A stretch of DNA of 64,000 bases. It comes from Paenibacillus puerhi (GTDB lineage Bacteria; Bacillota; Bacilli; Paenibacillales; NBRC-103111). This document shows positions 1 through 8,408 of the stretch, one piece after another. Position numbers and translations under genes: made by a program. Within the stretch, counting starts at the first letter, position 1, and every line of letters starts with the position of its first letter. The DNA lies in contig NZ_WUWM01000018.1 in NCBI RefSeq assembly GCF_009846885.1, positions 80,907 through 144,906 of the forward strand, written 5' to 3'. The notes beneath the pieces are model-generated. The model was given only the letters and a program-made list of their open reading frames with translations. It did not search any database and was not told the DNA's origin.

Positions 1-615
1 GAGTATAATCCGATCGAACATACCAAGTCGCGTCTGAAATCGCCGGAAAGCATCTTGAATAAGCTGTACCGCAAGGGCGGAGACATCTCTTTCCCCGGTA
101 TTCGCGAGCATATCAAGGATATCGCCGGGCTTCGCATCACGTGCTCGTTCCTGTCGGACATCTATGTAATCAGCGACATGCTGAAGAACCAGGTGGACCT
201 CACCGTGCTGGAGGAAAAGGATTATATCCGCAATCCGAAGCCCAATGGCTATCAAAGCCTGCACCTGCTGATCGAGGTGCCGGTGAATATGTCCGACCGT
301 CAGGAGCGCGTATGCGTCGAAGTGCAGATCCGGACGATCGCGATGGACTTCTGGGCCAGCTTGGAGCACAAGATCTACTACAAGTACAAGCAGGGGAACG
401 AGACGGTACCGGCGAGGCTGCTGGAGGAGCTGAAGGAGGCTGCCCAGGCGGCATCGGCTCTGGACCGGCAGATGGAGCGTCTGCACAAGGAAGTGGAAGG
501 TATCGAGGAAGAACGGTCCTTATCGGCAGAGGGCAAGGAAAACCGGATTGTGATCAGCAACCAGCAGTATGCTTTGCCTCAGGCGTTTCTCGATCTGATG
601 AACCCGGGTAAGTAA
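1..615 (+). CDS. relP: Small alarmone synthetase, YwaC/RelP type (5'-truncated by window edge)
   Basis: Makes (p)ppGpp by pyrophosphate transfer to GDP or GTP; a single-domain RelA/SpoT synthetase in the cytoplasm. The frame is open from base 1, so the real start lies upstream; the TTG at 55 is internal. Visible family signatures are NPIEHTKSR near the left edge, DIAGLR, the synthetase core KPNGYQSLHL, and EVQIRTIAMDFWASLEHKIYYK, which matches the SAS2 (YwaC/RelP) group better than RelQ/YjbM. No hydrolase, TGS or ACT domain follows, as expected for a small synthetase. The C-terminal tail after the helix rich in E and R is less conserved. A DUF1232 gene follows after 41 bases in the same orientation. 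Confidence 0.88.
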   Translation, partial: EYNPIEHTKSRLKSPESILNKLYRKGGDISFPGIREHIKDIAGLRITCSFLSDIYVISDMLKNQVDLTVLEEKDYIRNPKPNGYQSLHLLIEVPVNMSDRQERVCVEVQIRTIAMDFWASLEHKIYYKYKQGNETVPARLLEELKEAAQAASALDRQMERLHKEVEGIEEERSLSAEGKENRIVISNQQYALPQAFLDLMNPGK

Positions 616-656
616 GTCTACCGGAAGGCAAAACGATCGGAAGGAGGTGCGCGAAG

Positions 657-1073
657 ATGGAAAATTCCAAGTATCAGAAGCACTATTCGGCAGACGGGTT
701 CTGGTCCAAGATGGCGCGCCATGCCCGGGATGCCGGACTGAAGGTAGTCTACTGCGGATTGCTGCTGTTCTATGCGCTGGAGAGCCCCAAGACGCCGCTC
801 AAAGCCAAGATTCAGATCTACGGCGCGCTCGGGTACTTGATTCTCCCGCTGGATATCGTACCTGATCTGCTGCCGGCAGTCGGCTATGTCGATGATCTGG
901 GAGCGTTGATGCTCGCGCTTGGCGCCGTATCGAAAAGTATAGACAGCAGCGTGAAGCAGAAGGCCTCTCTGAAGCTTCAGGAATTTTTCGGAGAGTCCGC
1001 GGCGGCAAGTCCCGATATCATCGAAGTCGAGGCGCATCTTCAGGCCGAGGATGAGCAGGCGAGGCCGGTTTAG
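657..1073 (+). CDS. DUF1232 (YkvA-like) membrane-associated protein
   Basis: Protein of 138 residues with the DUF1232 core: the hydrophobic run YGALGYLILPLDIVPDLLP followed by GYVDDLGALMLAL. The ILPxDxxPDxxPxxGxxDD pattern defines the family, whose biochemical role is not established. A strong ribosome binding site (GGAAGGAGG) lies 9 bases before the ATG at 657. It probably shares a transcript with the alarmone synthetase and ends at the hairpin at 1107-1150. Confidence 0.8.
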   Translation: MENSKYQKHYSADGFWSKMARHARDAGLKVVYCGLLLFYALESPKTPLKAKIQIYGALGYLILPLDIVPDLLPAVGYVDDLGALMLALGAVSKSIDSSVKQKASLKLQEFFGESAAASPDIIEVEAHLQAEDEQARPV

Positions 1074-1106
1074 GTCTGGCCAAAGCCATCGCAGGAAATG
1101 CGCAGA

Positions 1107-1150
1107 ATGACGAAGAAGCGTGTCTGCAAGCAGACACGCTTCTTCGTCAT
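1107..1150. terminator. Bidirectional intrinsic terminator
   Basis: A perfect 21-bp inverted repeat (1107-1127 with 1130-1150) lies between the convergent DUF1232 and carbonic anhydrase genes. Confidence 0.8.
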
Positions 1151-1162
1151 CCGGGACGGTTC

Positions 1163-1744
1163 TCACGATCCGAACGCCGGGTCCTCCTTGTAACCCTCGA
1201 CGAGGAGCTCCAGCGTACCGGTGTCCGGATGCATGATGAAGCCATGGACGGGAACGGTCGGCGGAACCAGCGGGTGGTTGCGGATAATTTCAACGCTGTG
1301 CAGCACACCCTCCTCGGGGCTTTCAAACCCCCGCAAAAAACGCTCCATACGGATACCGGAGTGCTCCAGCGTAGACAACACCTGCTCGCTAATCCCCTGT
1401 TCCTTGAACTTGGACACCATAGCTTTCGCATCCAGCTTGGTCATCCCGCAGCCATAATGCCCGATGACGAGCACCTCGCGAGCGCCCATCTCGTAGATGG
1501 CGATCAGGATGCTCCGCATGGCGCTGCCGAAGGGCTGGGTAAGAATCGCCCCAGCGTTTTTGATGATCTTGGCATCGCCGTTGCGCAGGTTAAGCGCCTT
1601 GGGCAGAAGCTCGACCAGCCGGGTATCCATACAGGTGAGAATCGCGATCTTCTTATCCGGATATTTATCGGTCAGATAAGCTTCATATTCCTTCTGATCT
1701 ACAAATTGCTTATTATATTCCATGAGCTGTGAAACCAATGACAT
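1163..1744 (-). CDS. Beta-class carbonic anhydrase
   Basis: Interconverts CO2 and bicarbonate with a catalytic zinc. The 193-residue protein shows the beta-class ligands: Cys38 in CMDTR with the Asp40-Arg42 dyad, and His96 and Cys99 in GHYGCG. KNAGAIL and GSAMRSILIAIYEMG match the family core. The ATG at 1744 is preceded by GAGGGAG at good spacing. It is monocistronic as far as can be seen, facing the DUF1232 gene across a shared terminator. Confidence 0.92.
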   Translation of the reverse strand: MSLVSQLMEYNKQFVDQKEYEAYLTDKYPDKKIAILTCMDTRLVELLPKALNLRNGDAKIIKNAGAILTQPFGSAMRSILIAIYEMGAREVLVIGHYGCGMTKLDAKAMVSKFKEQGISEQVLSTLEHSGIRMERFLRGFESPEEGVLHSVEIIRNHPLVPPTVPVHGFIMHPDTGTLELLVEGYKEDPAFGS

Positions 1745-1817
1745 GCGCAGAACTCCCTCTCGAATACCTTTATTTCTATTATTTCATGCCTATTCGTAGG
1801 GAGTCAACCCGTTTTAT

Positions 1818-1973
1818 TTAGGTTTCGCTTGTATCGTCGGTCGATTCCGGCTCGGTATATTGGCTCTGATCCCCACCGTAAATATAGTCCTTGGTATAGT
1901 CCATGCCCGATCCGTCGCCGACCTCAATAGCATGCTCGGCTTTAAAGCTATCATTCGCTTGCTGCTGATCCAT
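1818..1973 (-). CDS. Small acidic hypothetical protein, 51 aa
   Basis: The reading frame can be extended to 2102, but a strong AGGAGG sits just upstream of an internal ATG at 1973 and gives a 51-residue product beginning MDQQQANDSF. It is very acidic and polar (GDGSGMDY, then a Glu/Ser/Thr/Asp tail), with no membrane segment or known motif. I do not recognise the family. Such short acidic proteins are common in Paenibacillus. Its own ribosome binding site supports expression. Confidence 0.55.
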   Translation of the reverse strand: MDQQQANDSFKAEHAIEVGDGSGMDYTKDYIYGGDQSQYTEPESTDDTSET

Positions 1974-2149
1974 GAGTAACACCTCCTGAGCATAGCTTGC
2001 GGAAAGAAAGACGGTATTATGCGCTAGCAGCCCGCTCGCTCTCCGAACCGGGTTCCGTGAAGAACAAAATGACCGTATGAGCTCGTTCATGCTAGAATAC
2101 ATGCAGAAGCCCTTTTCTAAAAGGGATAGAAACGGATGCGAGTGAAAAA

Positions 2150-2791
2150 ATGATGATCTCCGACTTGTTGGACCAAATTACAGAGGATAACGTCAGGAGG
2201 CTGCTGGAGCAATACAGGTCGCTCGGGCCGCTGCCTGGACTTGTGCTGCCCTTTCTCAAATCATTTGTGCCTCCTCTTCCTACGCTGGTTATTGTAGGCG
2301 TTAATGCGGCCGTATACGGGCTATGGCTCGGCTTCCTTTACTCCTGGCTGGGGATTGTGGCAGGCTGCGTGACGACGTTCTGGATTTTGCGCGGTATAGC
2401 CGGACATCGAATCGCCCAGCGCTGGGCGCGCAAGCCCAAGGTAGCGAAAGCGATGGCCTGGATCCGTCGCAATGCGTTCAGCTATGTATTTTTGCTCAGC
2501 ATATCGCCGGTAGGCCCTTTCGTCGTAATTAATGTGGCGGCGGCTGTCGCCCGGATGCCGCTCCGCTCTTTTATCCTGGCGATAGCGCTTGGCAAAGCGG
2601 TCATGGTATTCGCCGTCTCTTATATCGGCCACGATCCCGAGAGATATTTCGAGAACCCGCTCCAGCTGCTGTATATAGCGGGGTTCATCGTAGTCTCGCT
2701 GCTGATCAGCCGCAGGATAGAGGCTCGGTTTGCCCGAGCGGAGGAGGCATCGGGCCAAGCCGAAGACAGGGAAGGAGGAATAGGCCGATGA
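2150..2791 (+). CDS. TVP38/TMEM64-like (VTT domain) membrane protein
   Basis: Integral membrane protein of 213 residues with about five hydrophobic segments. The central part (FLKSFVPPLPTLVIVGVNAAVYG, then GxxAGCVTTFWILRGIAGHRI and SYVFLLSISPVGPFVVINVAAA) follows the VTT/SNARE-assoc family layout. Such proteins are linked to lipid scrambling and membrane homeostasis, with no precise role assigned here. The ribosome binding site before the tandem ATGs at 2150 is weak. Its stop codon overlaps the next start (ATGA), so translational coupling with the DUF418 gene is likely. Confidence 0.75.
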   Translation: MMISDLLDQITEDNVRRLLEQYRSLGPLPGLVLPFLKSFVPPLPTLVIVGVNAAVYGLWLGFLYSWLGIVAGCVTTFWILRGIAGHRIAQRWARKPKVAKAMAWIRRNAFSYVFLLSISPVGPFVVINVAAAVARMPLRSFILAIALGKAVMVFAVSYIGHDPERYFENPLQLLYIAGFIVVSLLISRRIEARFARAEEASGQAEDREGGIGR

Positions 2792-3975
2792 CCGAGCTGC
2801 AGCATGGACAAACCCGGGAACGGCTCAATGAGGTGGATGTAATCCGGGGCTTTGCGGTCATCGGTATTTTTCTGGTCAATGTGCCGGAGATGATCGGGAA
2901 CGGTATCTCTTTCCAGCCCGTATACGCAGCGGGGGATTCCTGGCTGAGGCTGCTCTACGACATGTTTGTGCAGACCAAGTTTTATTCGCTGTTTGCCTTC
3001 TTGTTCGGACTTGGTTTTTACTTGTTCATGGAAGGTGCCGAGCGGCGCGGCCGAAAGCCCAAGCGGTTGTTTGCCAGGAGGCTGACCGTGCTGCTCGCGC
3101 TCGGATTGGCGCATGCGGTGCTGCTTTGGTATGGCGATGTTCTCTATACGTACGCGCTGGTAGGTTTCATGCTCCTGTTGTTCTACCGGCGAAAGCCGCG
3201 GACGGTCCTGGTGTGGGGCATCCTCCTATGCAGCTTATTCGCCCTGCTCCTCGCGCTGCTCATGGGGCTCATCCACGTCCTCGGATTAGGAGACGAGCTG
3301 AGCAGGCCGGAATTCGCTGCTGTTCCAGATATGGCAGGACGCATCCGTTTTCTGCTCGGCAGCGGCATAGGCAATGTATTCTTGATGGGCATGGATATCC
3401 TCGGATTGTTTCTGCTCGGGCTGTATGCGGGCAAGAAGCGCTGGTTCGAAGCAGGCGGACATCAGGAAGGCCGGCGCATTCGGACTGTGCAGGCGGCGGC
3501 TCTCGCTCTTTCCCTACTCCTGTTTATCCCGATGATCCGCTATTATATGGGGCATAGCGACGCGTACAACTCGCAGGACATCTATGTGTACATCCATCTG
3601 ACCGGTAAAACGATGGCGGTGTTCTACGTATGTACTTGGCTGTGTCTTATGCGTTCCGAAACAGGGACGGTTCGCTTCAGCGGCCTGGCGGCGCTCGGAC
3701 GTATGGCCTTGACGAGTTACCTGGTGCAGTCTGCTCTTACGATGCTTCTTGTATCTTTGCTCGGGTCACGTGCCGCCGGGCTGCCCCTCTGGACTGGGGC
3801 GTTGTATGCCGTGCTTGTATCGGTCCTGCAGGTAGGGGCGAGTCTGCTGTGGCTGCGCCGTTACCGGATGGGGCCGGTGGAATGGATATGGCGGGCGGCC
3901 GTGTATGGGAGCTGGCCGAGTTTCCGGCTTTCTCCACGGGACGGATATGGGAACGAGAAGGGGAATGCTGTATAA
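2788..3975 (+). CDS. DUF418 (YeiB-like) multi-pass membrane protein
   Basis: A 395-residue protein opening with LNEVDVIRGFAVIGIFLVN, the usual start of YeiB/DUF418 proteins, followed by about ten hydrophobic helices. The C-terminal block with GRMALTSYLVQSALTMLL is the DUF418 domain. Function is unproven; the architecture is acyltransferase-3-like. The ATG at 2788 overlaps the stop of the upstream VTT gene by ATGA, with GAAGGAGG close upstream. Confidence 0.82.
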   Translation: MTELQHGQTRERLNEVDVIRGFAVIGIFLVNVPEMIGNGISFQPVYAAGDSWLRLLYDMFVQTKFYSLFAFLFGLGFYLFMEGAERRGRKPKRLFARRLTVLLALGLAHAVLLWYGDVLYTYALVGFMLLLFYRRKPRTVLVWGILLCSLFALLLALLMGLIHVLGLGDELSRPEFAAVPDMAGRIRFLLGSGIGNVFLMGMDILGLFLLGLYAGKKRWFEAGGHQEGRRIRTVQAAALALSLLLFIPMIRYYMGHSDAYNSQDIYVYIHLTGKTMAVFYVCTWLCLMRSETGTVRFSGLAALGRMALTSYLVQSALTMLLVSLLGSRAAGLPLWTGALYAVLVSVLQVGASLLWLRRYRMGPVEWIWRAAVYGSWPSFRLSPRDGYGNEKGNAV

Positions 3976-4049
3976 TAGACAAAGTGGGAACATCTATTCG
4001 TCCGTTTTCGTTCGCTACCCTAATCTAAACTGGTGGAGGAGGGTCATTC

Positions 4050-5186
4050 ATGCCGTTTACGTTTCAGGCTCATGAATATCCGCTTAGCCCTGGTTGTTAC
4101 TTGATGAAGAACGACTCGGGTCACATTCTCTATGTCGGCAAGTCCAAGTGCCTGCGCAACCGTCTTCGCTCCTACTTCGGACAAACCCATGCCAGCAAAC
4201 GAATCCGGCAGCTCGTCTCCGAGATCGCCTCGATCGAGGTCGTACTCGTCAATAATGAGTCCGAGAGCTTGCTGCTGGAGAATAATCTGATCAAAATCCA
4301 CAAGCCCCCTTATAACCGGGCCTTGAAGAGAGATAATAGCGGCTACGCCTATCTTCAGCTGACGGCGGAGCGGCTGCCCCGCCTGGAGGTGTATTACCGC
4401 AACCGCGGCCGGCGGCTGCCGCCGGTCACGGGAGCGTCCGCCGGTTCGACGCGCAAGCGGAACGTGGCGGATGACGGGGGGCAGCGCCTAGGCCCCTTCC
4501 AAAGCAGCCGGTTCCGCGATGCGCTGCTCGAATTCGTCACCGATCATTACGGGCTTCGCACCTGCTCGGCGCTGCCCAAGAAGGTATGTCTGCTGTATCA
4601 TATCGGCAAATGCAGCGGCGTATGCGAAGGGATGATCTCCGAGGAGGAGTACCGGGAGAGAGCCCGGCAGGCTGCGGGGCTGCTGGCCCATCAGGGCGAA
4701 GCGCTGATCGGAGCGATGAGCGAACGGATGGCCTGGTACGCGGAGCGGCTTGAGTTCGAGAAGGCGCAGAACATGCTGAACCATATCCGCAATCTGCAGA
4801 AAGCTCCGGACAAGCAGATCGTCGACCGCGAAGGCGTTCTCGATCAGGACGTGCTGTATTTCGGAGAGAACGGCGTGATGGTCGCCAAGGTGCAGCAAGG
4901 CATGCTGCGGGATTTCCAGCTGCACGAACTGGAGGCAGGAGGGAAAGAGACGGCCTGCGATCGTTTCCTGGTGGACCGCTATGCGGATAATCCGCCTCAT
5001 GAGCTGATCGTGAACCGGATCGTCGATCCAGCCTTCGTACGCTCTTGTCTGCGCCGGCGCGGGAGAAAGGCTCCGGTCATTACCCGGCCCAAGCGAGGTT
5101 TGAAGTATGACCTGCTGCAGCTGTGCAAGCATAACTACGAGTACCGGATGGGCAGGACGTTTCCTCCCGAAGAGGAGCAGGCCTAG
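4050..5186 (+). CDS. UvrC-like GIY-YIG nuclease lacking the C-terminal endonuclease half
   Basis: The N-terminal GIY-YIG domain is clear (PLSPGCYLMKN then YVGKSKCLRNRLRSYF, residues about 10-45). A UVR motif (RLEFEKAQNMLNHIRNL) follows near residues 230-250. Full UvrC is about 600 residues and carries an RNase H-like nuclease and helix-hairpin-helix repeats; this 378-residue protein ends before them, as in E. coli Cho. It may make the 3' incision only, or serve another GIY-YIG function. The segment at residues 120-145 is Arg/Gly-rich and looks like an inserted loop. GGAGGAGGGTCATTC precedes the ATG. The frame is intact, so this is a short family member rather than an obvious fresh truncation. 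Confidence 0.78.
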   Translation: MPFTFQAHEYPLSPGCYLMKNDSGHILYVGKSKCLRNRLRSYFGQTHASKRIRQLVSEIASIEVVLVNNESESLLLENNLIKIHKPPYNRALKRDNSGYAYLQLTAERLPRLEVYYRNRGRRLPPVTGASAGSTRKRNVADDGGQRLGPFQSSRFRDALLEFVTDHYGLRTCSALPKKVCLLYHIGKCSGVCEGMISEEEYRERARQAAGLLAHQGEALIGAMSERMAWYAERLEFEKAQNMLNHIRNLQKAPDKQIVDREGVLDQDVLYFGENGVMVAKVQQGMLRDFQLHELEAGGKETACDRFLVDRYADNPPHELIVNRIVDPAFVRSCLRRRGRKAPVITRPKRGLKYDLLQLCKHNYEYRMGRTFPPEEEQA

Positions 5187-5205
5187 CCGGGCGACGGTCA
5201 CATCA

Positions 5206-5238
5206 AAAAGGATTTGCCCACAGGGCAAATCCTTTTTG
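5206..5238 (+). terminator. Intrinsic terminator
   Basis: A 15-bp perfect stem (5206-5220 with 5224-5238), 3-base loop, ending in five T. It terminates the UvrC-like gene and, read in reverse, the YflT-type gene. Confidence 0.82.
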
Positions 5239-5308
5239 AACGTTACAAAGTGTTTAAGCCGGCTAGAGTGCTCTAGCGCTGGAAACCCTCTGTACCCCAG
5301 AGAACCGT

Positions 5309-5998
5309 TTAGTGCCGGCGGGTTACCCCGTCCTCTTCCAAGGTCCGATCGCGATTACGATCGATCTTACCGTCGAGACGGTCAATCGCGTCGCGGGTGG
5401 AGTCAACGGCATGATGAGCCGTGTCTTTTGTCCGTTCCCAAGCGCGCTCGATGGGGCCATCCGTATGGTGGGCTGCGCCCACATCAGCCTCCGGGTATCG
5501 GGAATACCACTTTTCATTCAGTGTACGGTTATTGCGGAAGGTGTCGATCGCTTTGCGATCTCTCGTGGCATCGGATTCGACCAATACCAGAATTTTACCT
5601 TCCTTCACATATTCTTCATAAGCGCGGGCCTCATCCTCGGGGATACCCAGGCCGATCAGACCGCCGACGATTCCCCCGGCTCCGGCTCCGACTGCGGCTC
5701 CGGCGAGCGTTGCTGCGATAGGACCCGCGGCCAGTATCGGTCCGATAGCCGGAATGGCGAGCGCGCCGATCCCCGCGAGAAGTCCGGTAACGCCTCCGAC
5801 TACACCGCCGGTGGCGGCCCCGGTAACGGCGCCTGTTTCTACGTTAGTCCCGGTATCCTTGGAGATGGAGTCGAGATCGCCGCGATTTTTCCCGATGAGG
5901 GAAATATCCTCGGAGCGATAGCCATCTCTTTTCAATTGCTCGATAACCCGGATCGCTTCTTCCTCGTTATTGAATACACCGACAATTTGTTTGCTCAT
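5309..5998 (-). CDS. General stress protein, YflT/GSP17M domain
   Basis: The frame extends to 6091, but GGGAGGTTATTCG directly precedes the ATG at 5998, giving 229 residues. The N-terminal 60 residues (MSKQIVGVFNNEEEAIRVIE, then DGYRSEDISLIGK) match the GSP17M/YflT domain. A long Gly/Ala-rich glycine-zipper stretch (about residues 65-120) could insert into or lie on a membrane. The hydrophilic C-terminus is rich in Asp, Arg and His. In Bacillus such proteins belong to the general stress regulon. A GTTTAA/GGTTAA pair at 6064-6089 on the same strand resembles a sigma-B promoter. Confidence 0.75.
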   Translation of the reverse strand: MSKQIVGVFNNEEEAIRVIEQLKRDGYRSEDISLIGKNRGDLDSISKDTGTNVETGAVTGAATGGVVGGVTGLLAGIGALAIPAIGPILAAGPIAATLAGAAVGAGAGGIVGGLIGLGIPEDEARAYEEYVKEGKILVLVESDATRDRKAIDTFRNNRTLNEKWYSRYPEADVGAAHHTDGPIERAWERTKDTAHHAVDSTRDAIDRLDGKIDRNRDRTLEEDGVTRRH

Positions 5999-6303
5999 TC
6001 GAATAACCTCCCATTTGGTAGTGGGTGCTTTATCCTCAGCAGCCCTGTCGTGCTCACGATTATTTAACCTTGTCACTCCTCGTTTAAACAAGCAGAGTTG
6101 AGCTTATCCGATCAAAGTTGTACACAATCGCATGCAGGCTGTCGAACGTTATACAGGTGTGCTCCGAAAGTATCCGGCCTTTCTGGCGAGGTAAAAAGGT
6201 GTATACTGGACCAAAGGCGGGTCAGGATTCCGTTCCGAAGTCCAACGCTGGAAGCTGCGGGGCTTGTTATACTGGGAATACAAAGATGGAATGGAGAGAT
6301 AGC
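5999..6303. promoter_or_regulatory. Intergenic region with divergent promoter candidates
   Basis: This 305-base space separates the YflT-type gene (leftward) and the DUF4097 gene (rightward). Leftward, GTTTAA (6084-6089) and GGTTAA (6064-6069) with a 14-base spacer partly match a sigma-B promoter. Rightward, TGTTATACT (6265-6273) is an extended -10 element 31 bases before the start codon. No ORF here looks real. Confidence 0.35.
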
Positions 6304-7269
6304 ATGAAAAAAAGCTTTGGCTATATTTTAATTGCGGTCGGTGTGCTAATAGCCATAAATGCCGCCAACCCCATGCGTTTTATTTCAGGAGAAGGATGGA
6401 TATTTCGCTCGCAGAAAGTCCATGAGGAGCAATCGCTGGAGATCGGAGGAATCCGCAGCATACAGATCGAGTCGGGGAGTACCGATGTGGAGATCGCGCC
6501 CGGCAGCTCGGATCGGATACAGGTATGGCTGAGCGGCAAGGCAAGCGGGAAATATGCCGATAAGCTGCAGCTTAGCGTGGAGCCGCAGGGAGATATGGCC
6601 AGGATCGTAGTCGATATTCCCAATCAAACCGGCTTTGGCTTTCAGAAGCGCAGCCTGAATCTGCATGTCGAGGTACCGGAGGCCCAGTGGAAATCCCTGG
6701 CGGTGGAAAGCTCCAGCGGCGATATCCGGCTTGAGCAAGTGAAGGCGGATCAGCTGCGAGTGAAAGCGAGCAGCGGGGACCTTCATCTGGAGCAGCTGAA
6801 GGGAGAGAGGATTACGGCCATTGCTTCGAGCGGCGATATACGAGCGGTTGAGCTCGAGGCGACGACGGTCGATCTGCATACGAGCTCGGGCAATATTACA
6901 GCGGACCGTTATACGGCCGGCGAATTGAAGTTCGAGGCAACCAGCGGCGATGTGACGCTGATGGATGGGCAGGGGATCGTTTCGGGGCATACCACATCCG
7001 GAGGGATTCGGCTGGAGGCCGATGAATTGACCCGCCACACGGAGCTGAAGGGAACAAGCGGGGACGTCGTCGTGGCGCTTTCCAACAAACCGAAGTCCTT
7101 GAAGCTGGAGTACGGCAGCGGCTCCGGCGAAGGAAAGGTAGAATGGGAAGGCTTGTCTTACACCGTCAGACAGGAGGAAGGCAGGCGTATCGAGGGGACC
7201 TACGGTACAGGCGAGGTCAAGCTAAGTGTCCGTACCAGCTCGGGAGATTTCAAGCTGGAGAAGCGCTGA
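6304..7269 (+). CDS. DUF4097 beta-strand repeat protein, membrane-anchored
   Basis: The longer frame begins at 6118, but GGAGAG before the ATG at 6304 and the signal-anchor sequence MKKSFGYILIAVGVLIAINA favour 6304, giving 321 residues. After the anchor the protein is a regular beta-strand ladder with repeated SSGD or TSGD units (for example SSSGDIRLEQVKADQLRVKA), the signature of DUF4097/DUF4098 adhesin-like proteins. Probably exported and tethered at the outer face. Exact function unknown; in Firmicutes such genes often accompany envelope-stress systems, but no such partner is adjacent. Confidence 0.78.
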   Translation: MKKSFGYILIAVGVLIAINAANPMRFISGEGWIFRSQKVHEEQSLEIGGIRSIQIESGSTDVEIAPGSSDRIQVWLSGKASGKYADKLQLSVEPQGDMARIVVDIPNQTGFGFQKRSLNLHVEVPEAQWKSLAVESSSGDIRLEQVKADQLRVKASSGDLHLEQLKGERITAIASSGDIRAVELEATTVDLHTSSGNITADRYTAGELKFEATSGDVTLMDGQGIVSGHTTSGGIRLEADELTRHTELKGTSGDVVVALSNKPKSLKLEYGSGSGEGKVEWEGLSYTVRQEEGRRIEGTYGTGEVKLSVRTSSGDFKLEKR

Positions 7270-7417
7270 CCGGACGGTCAACGCTTTTCTTCGGATTAGG
7301 CCCCCGAACGAGCGGCAGGACATATCCCGGAATAGAAAGCGGCATGAAAAAAGCACAAACCGGATCGGTTTGTGCCCGCGTCTTTTTGGCCGTGGCAAGG
7401 CGCAGCATTCAGCTAAG

Positions 7418-7606
7418 CTAGTGCTTCTTCAAAACCGGAAGCAGCTTCGAGCCTTGAACCATGGCCGAGCTGCATAACGGACAAAGCGGATCCTGCTCAA
7501 ACGAAAAGCTGTCTCTCATCCAGCAGGAACAGCCCGCTTGACTGCATGTCCAAATGGCGGTCTCTTCCTGTGGAGTCGGTTCTGCGGATTTTTTGGAAAA
7601 ATACAT
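7418..7606 (-). CDS. ydjO: Cold-inducible YdjO-like zinc-ribbon protein
   Basis: A 62-residue protein with two Cys pairs (CSQAGCSCW and CPLC) and the pattern WTC...CWMRDSFSF...PLCPLCSSAMVQG, matching B. subtilis YdjO. The cysteines suggest a small zinc ribbon. It lies directly downstream of a CspA-type gene on the same strand, separated by 98 bases holding a terminator hairpin, so readthrough may couple the two. An AGGAGG precedes the ATG. Confidence 0.78.
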   Translation of the reverse strand: MYFSKKSAEPTPQEETAIWTCSQAGCSCWMRDSFSFEQDPLCPLCSSAMVQGSKLLPVLKKH

Positions 7607-7660
7607 CGCACATTCCTCCTTGTCTTCTCATCCGGCTAAAAGTGAGCTTAAAAAGCGAAA

Positions 7661-7688
7661 AAGAACCGTCCCGTCTGGCACGGTTCTT
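7661..7688 (-). terminator. Intrinsic terminator between csp and ydjO
   Basis: Stem 7661-7669 with 7680-7688 (AAGAACCGT/ACGGTTCTT). On the minus strand it is followed by TTTTCGCTTTTT. Partial readthrough would reach ydjO. Confidence 0.7.
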
Positions 7689-7704
7689 CCTACGTTGGCG
7701 ACAA

Positions 7705-7905
7705 TTACAGCTTGATGACGTTCTCGGCTTGCGGGCCGCGGTTACCTTGTACAATGTTGAATTGTACGCGTTGGCCTTCATCAAGAGACTTGAAGCCGTC
7801 GCCTTGGATGGCGCTGAAATGTACGAATACATCCTTGCCGCCTTCTACTTCGATAAAGCCAAAGCCTTTCTCTGCGTTAAACCATTTCACTGTTCCTGTT
7901 TCCAC
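7705..7905 (-). CDS. cspB: Cold shock protein, CspA/CspB family
   Basis: A 66-residue single-stranded nucleic-acid-binding protein with RNP1 (KGFGFIEV) and RNP2 (VFVHFSAI) motifs. These proteins melt RNA secondary structure and aid translation in the cold. AGGAGGAATTAC precedes the ATG. A well-formed promoter at 8033-8061 predicts a leader of about 120 bases, consistent with the long structured leaders of cold-shock genes. Confidence 0.95.
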   Translation of the reverse strand: METGTVKWFNAEKGFGFIEVEGGKDVFVHFSAIQGDGFKSLDEGQRVQFNIVQGNRGPQAENVIKL

Positions 7906-8032
7906 TAGTAATTCCTCCTAAAGGTTAATGCCGTATGTAGAAAAAAAGTCACATCCGGTTCAGGTATTCCTTCTTGAAGTGAACACCCTATTTAAGATGT
8001 GAACTTATGGCTTCATCTATACGAATTAATTT

Positions 8033-8061
8033 ATTATACCATGTAAGATGGTTCATAGCAA
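8033..8061 (-). promoter_or_regulatory. Sigma-A promoter of the cold shock gene
   Basis: On the minus strand TTGCTA (8056-8061), a 17-base spacer, then TATAAT (8033-8038). Predicted start near 8026, giving a leader of about 120 bases before the start codon. Confidence 0.7.
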
Positions 8062-8408
8062 TGCCAAGCTGTTCCAGCTTAGGGATAATCCGACTGGAGG
8101 AGCCAAGGGATCTCGATAGGGAGGGTCTCCTTTGCAACAAGATGTAGCAGCCCCAGGAGGAACGGTGTATACTTGAAGGGACAGCAGGAACTTGACATCT
8201 GCGAGCGGTAACCTGATGAAGCGGAATATGCAGAGGCGCGGATGACGGAGCATGAGAACCGTTCCCGCGTTTTTTGAGCCGTATCCGTTACCGGAGATGG
8301 CGGACGCCAAGGGCGAGCAAGTGATGCGTCGCGTGCCGCGTATGGAGATGAGCTTCGGAGGGTTAAACGCTATAGTAAAGCTGATGCTGAAGAGAGGTTG
8401 GAGAAGAT
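8062..8408. other. Intergenic region, no supported gene
   Basis: Open frames on both strands here have no ribosome binding site or family signature. It must contain the start region of the PAP2 gene; TTGACA near 8191 is the only promoter-like element I see, without a convincing -10. Confidence 0.4.
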
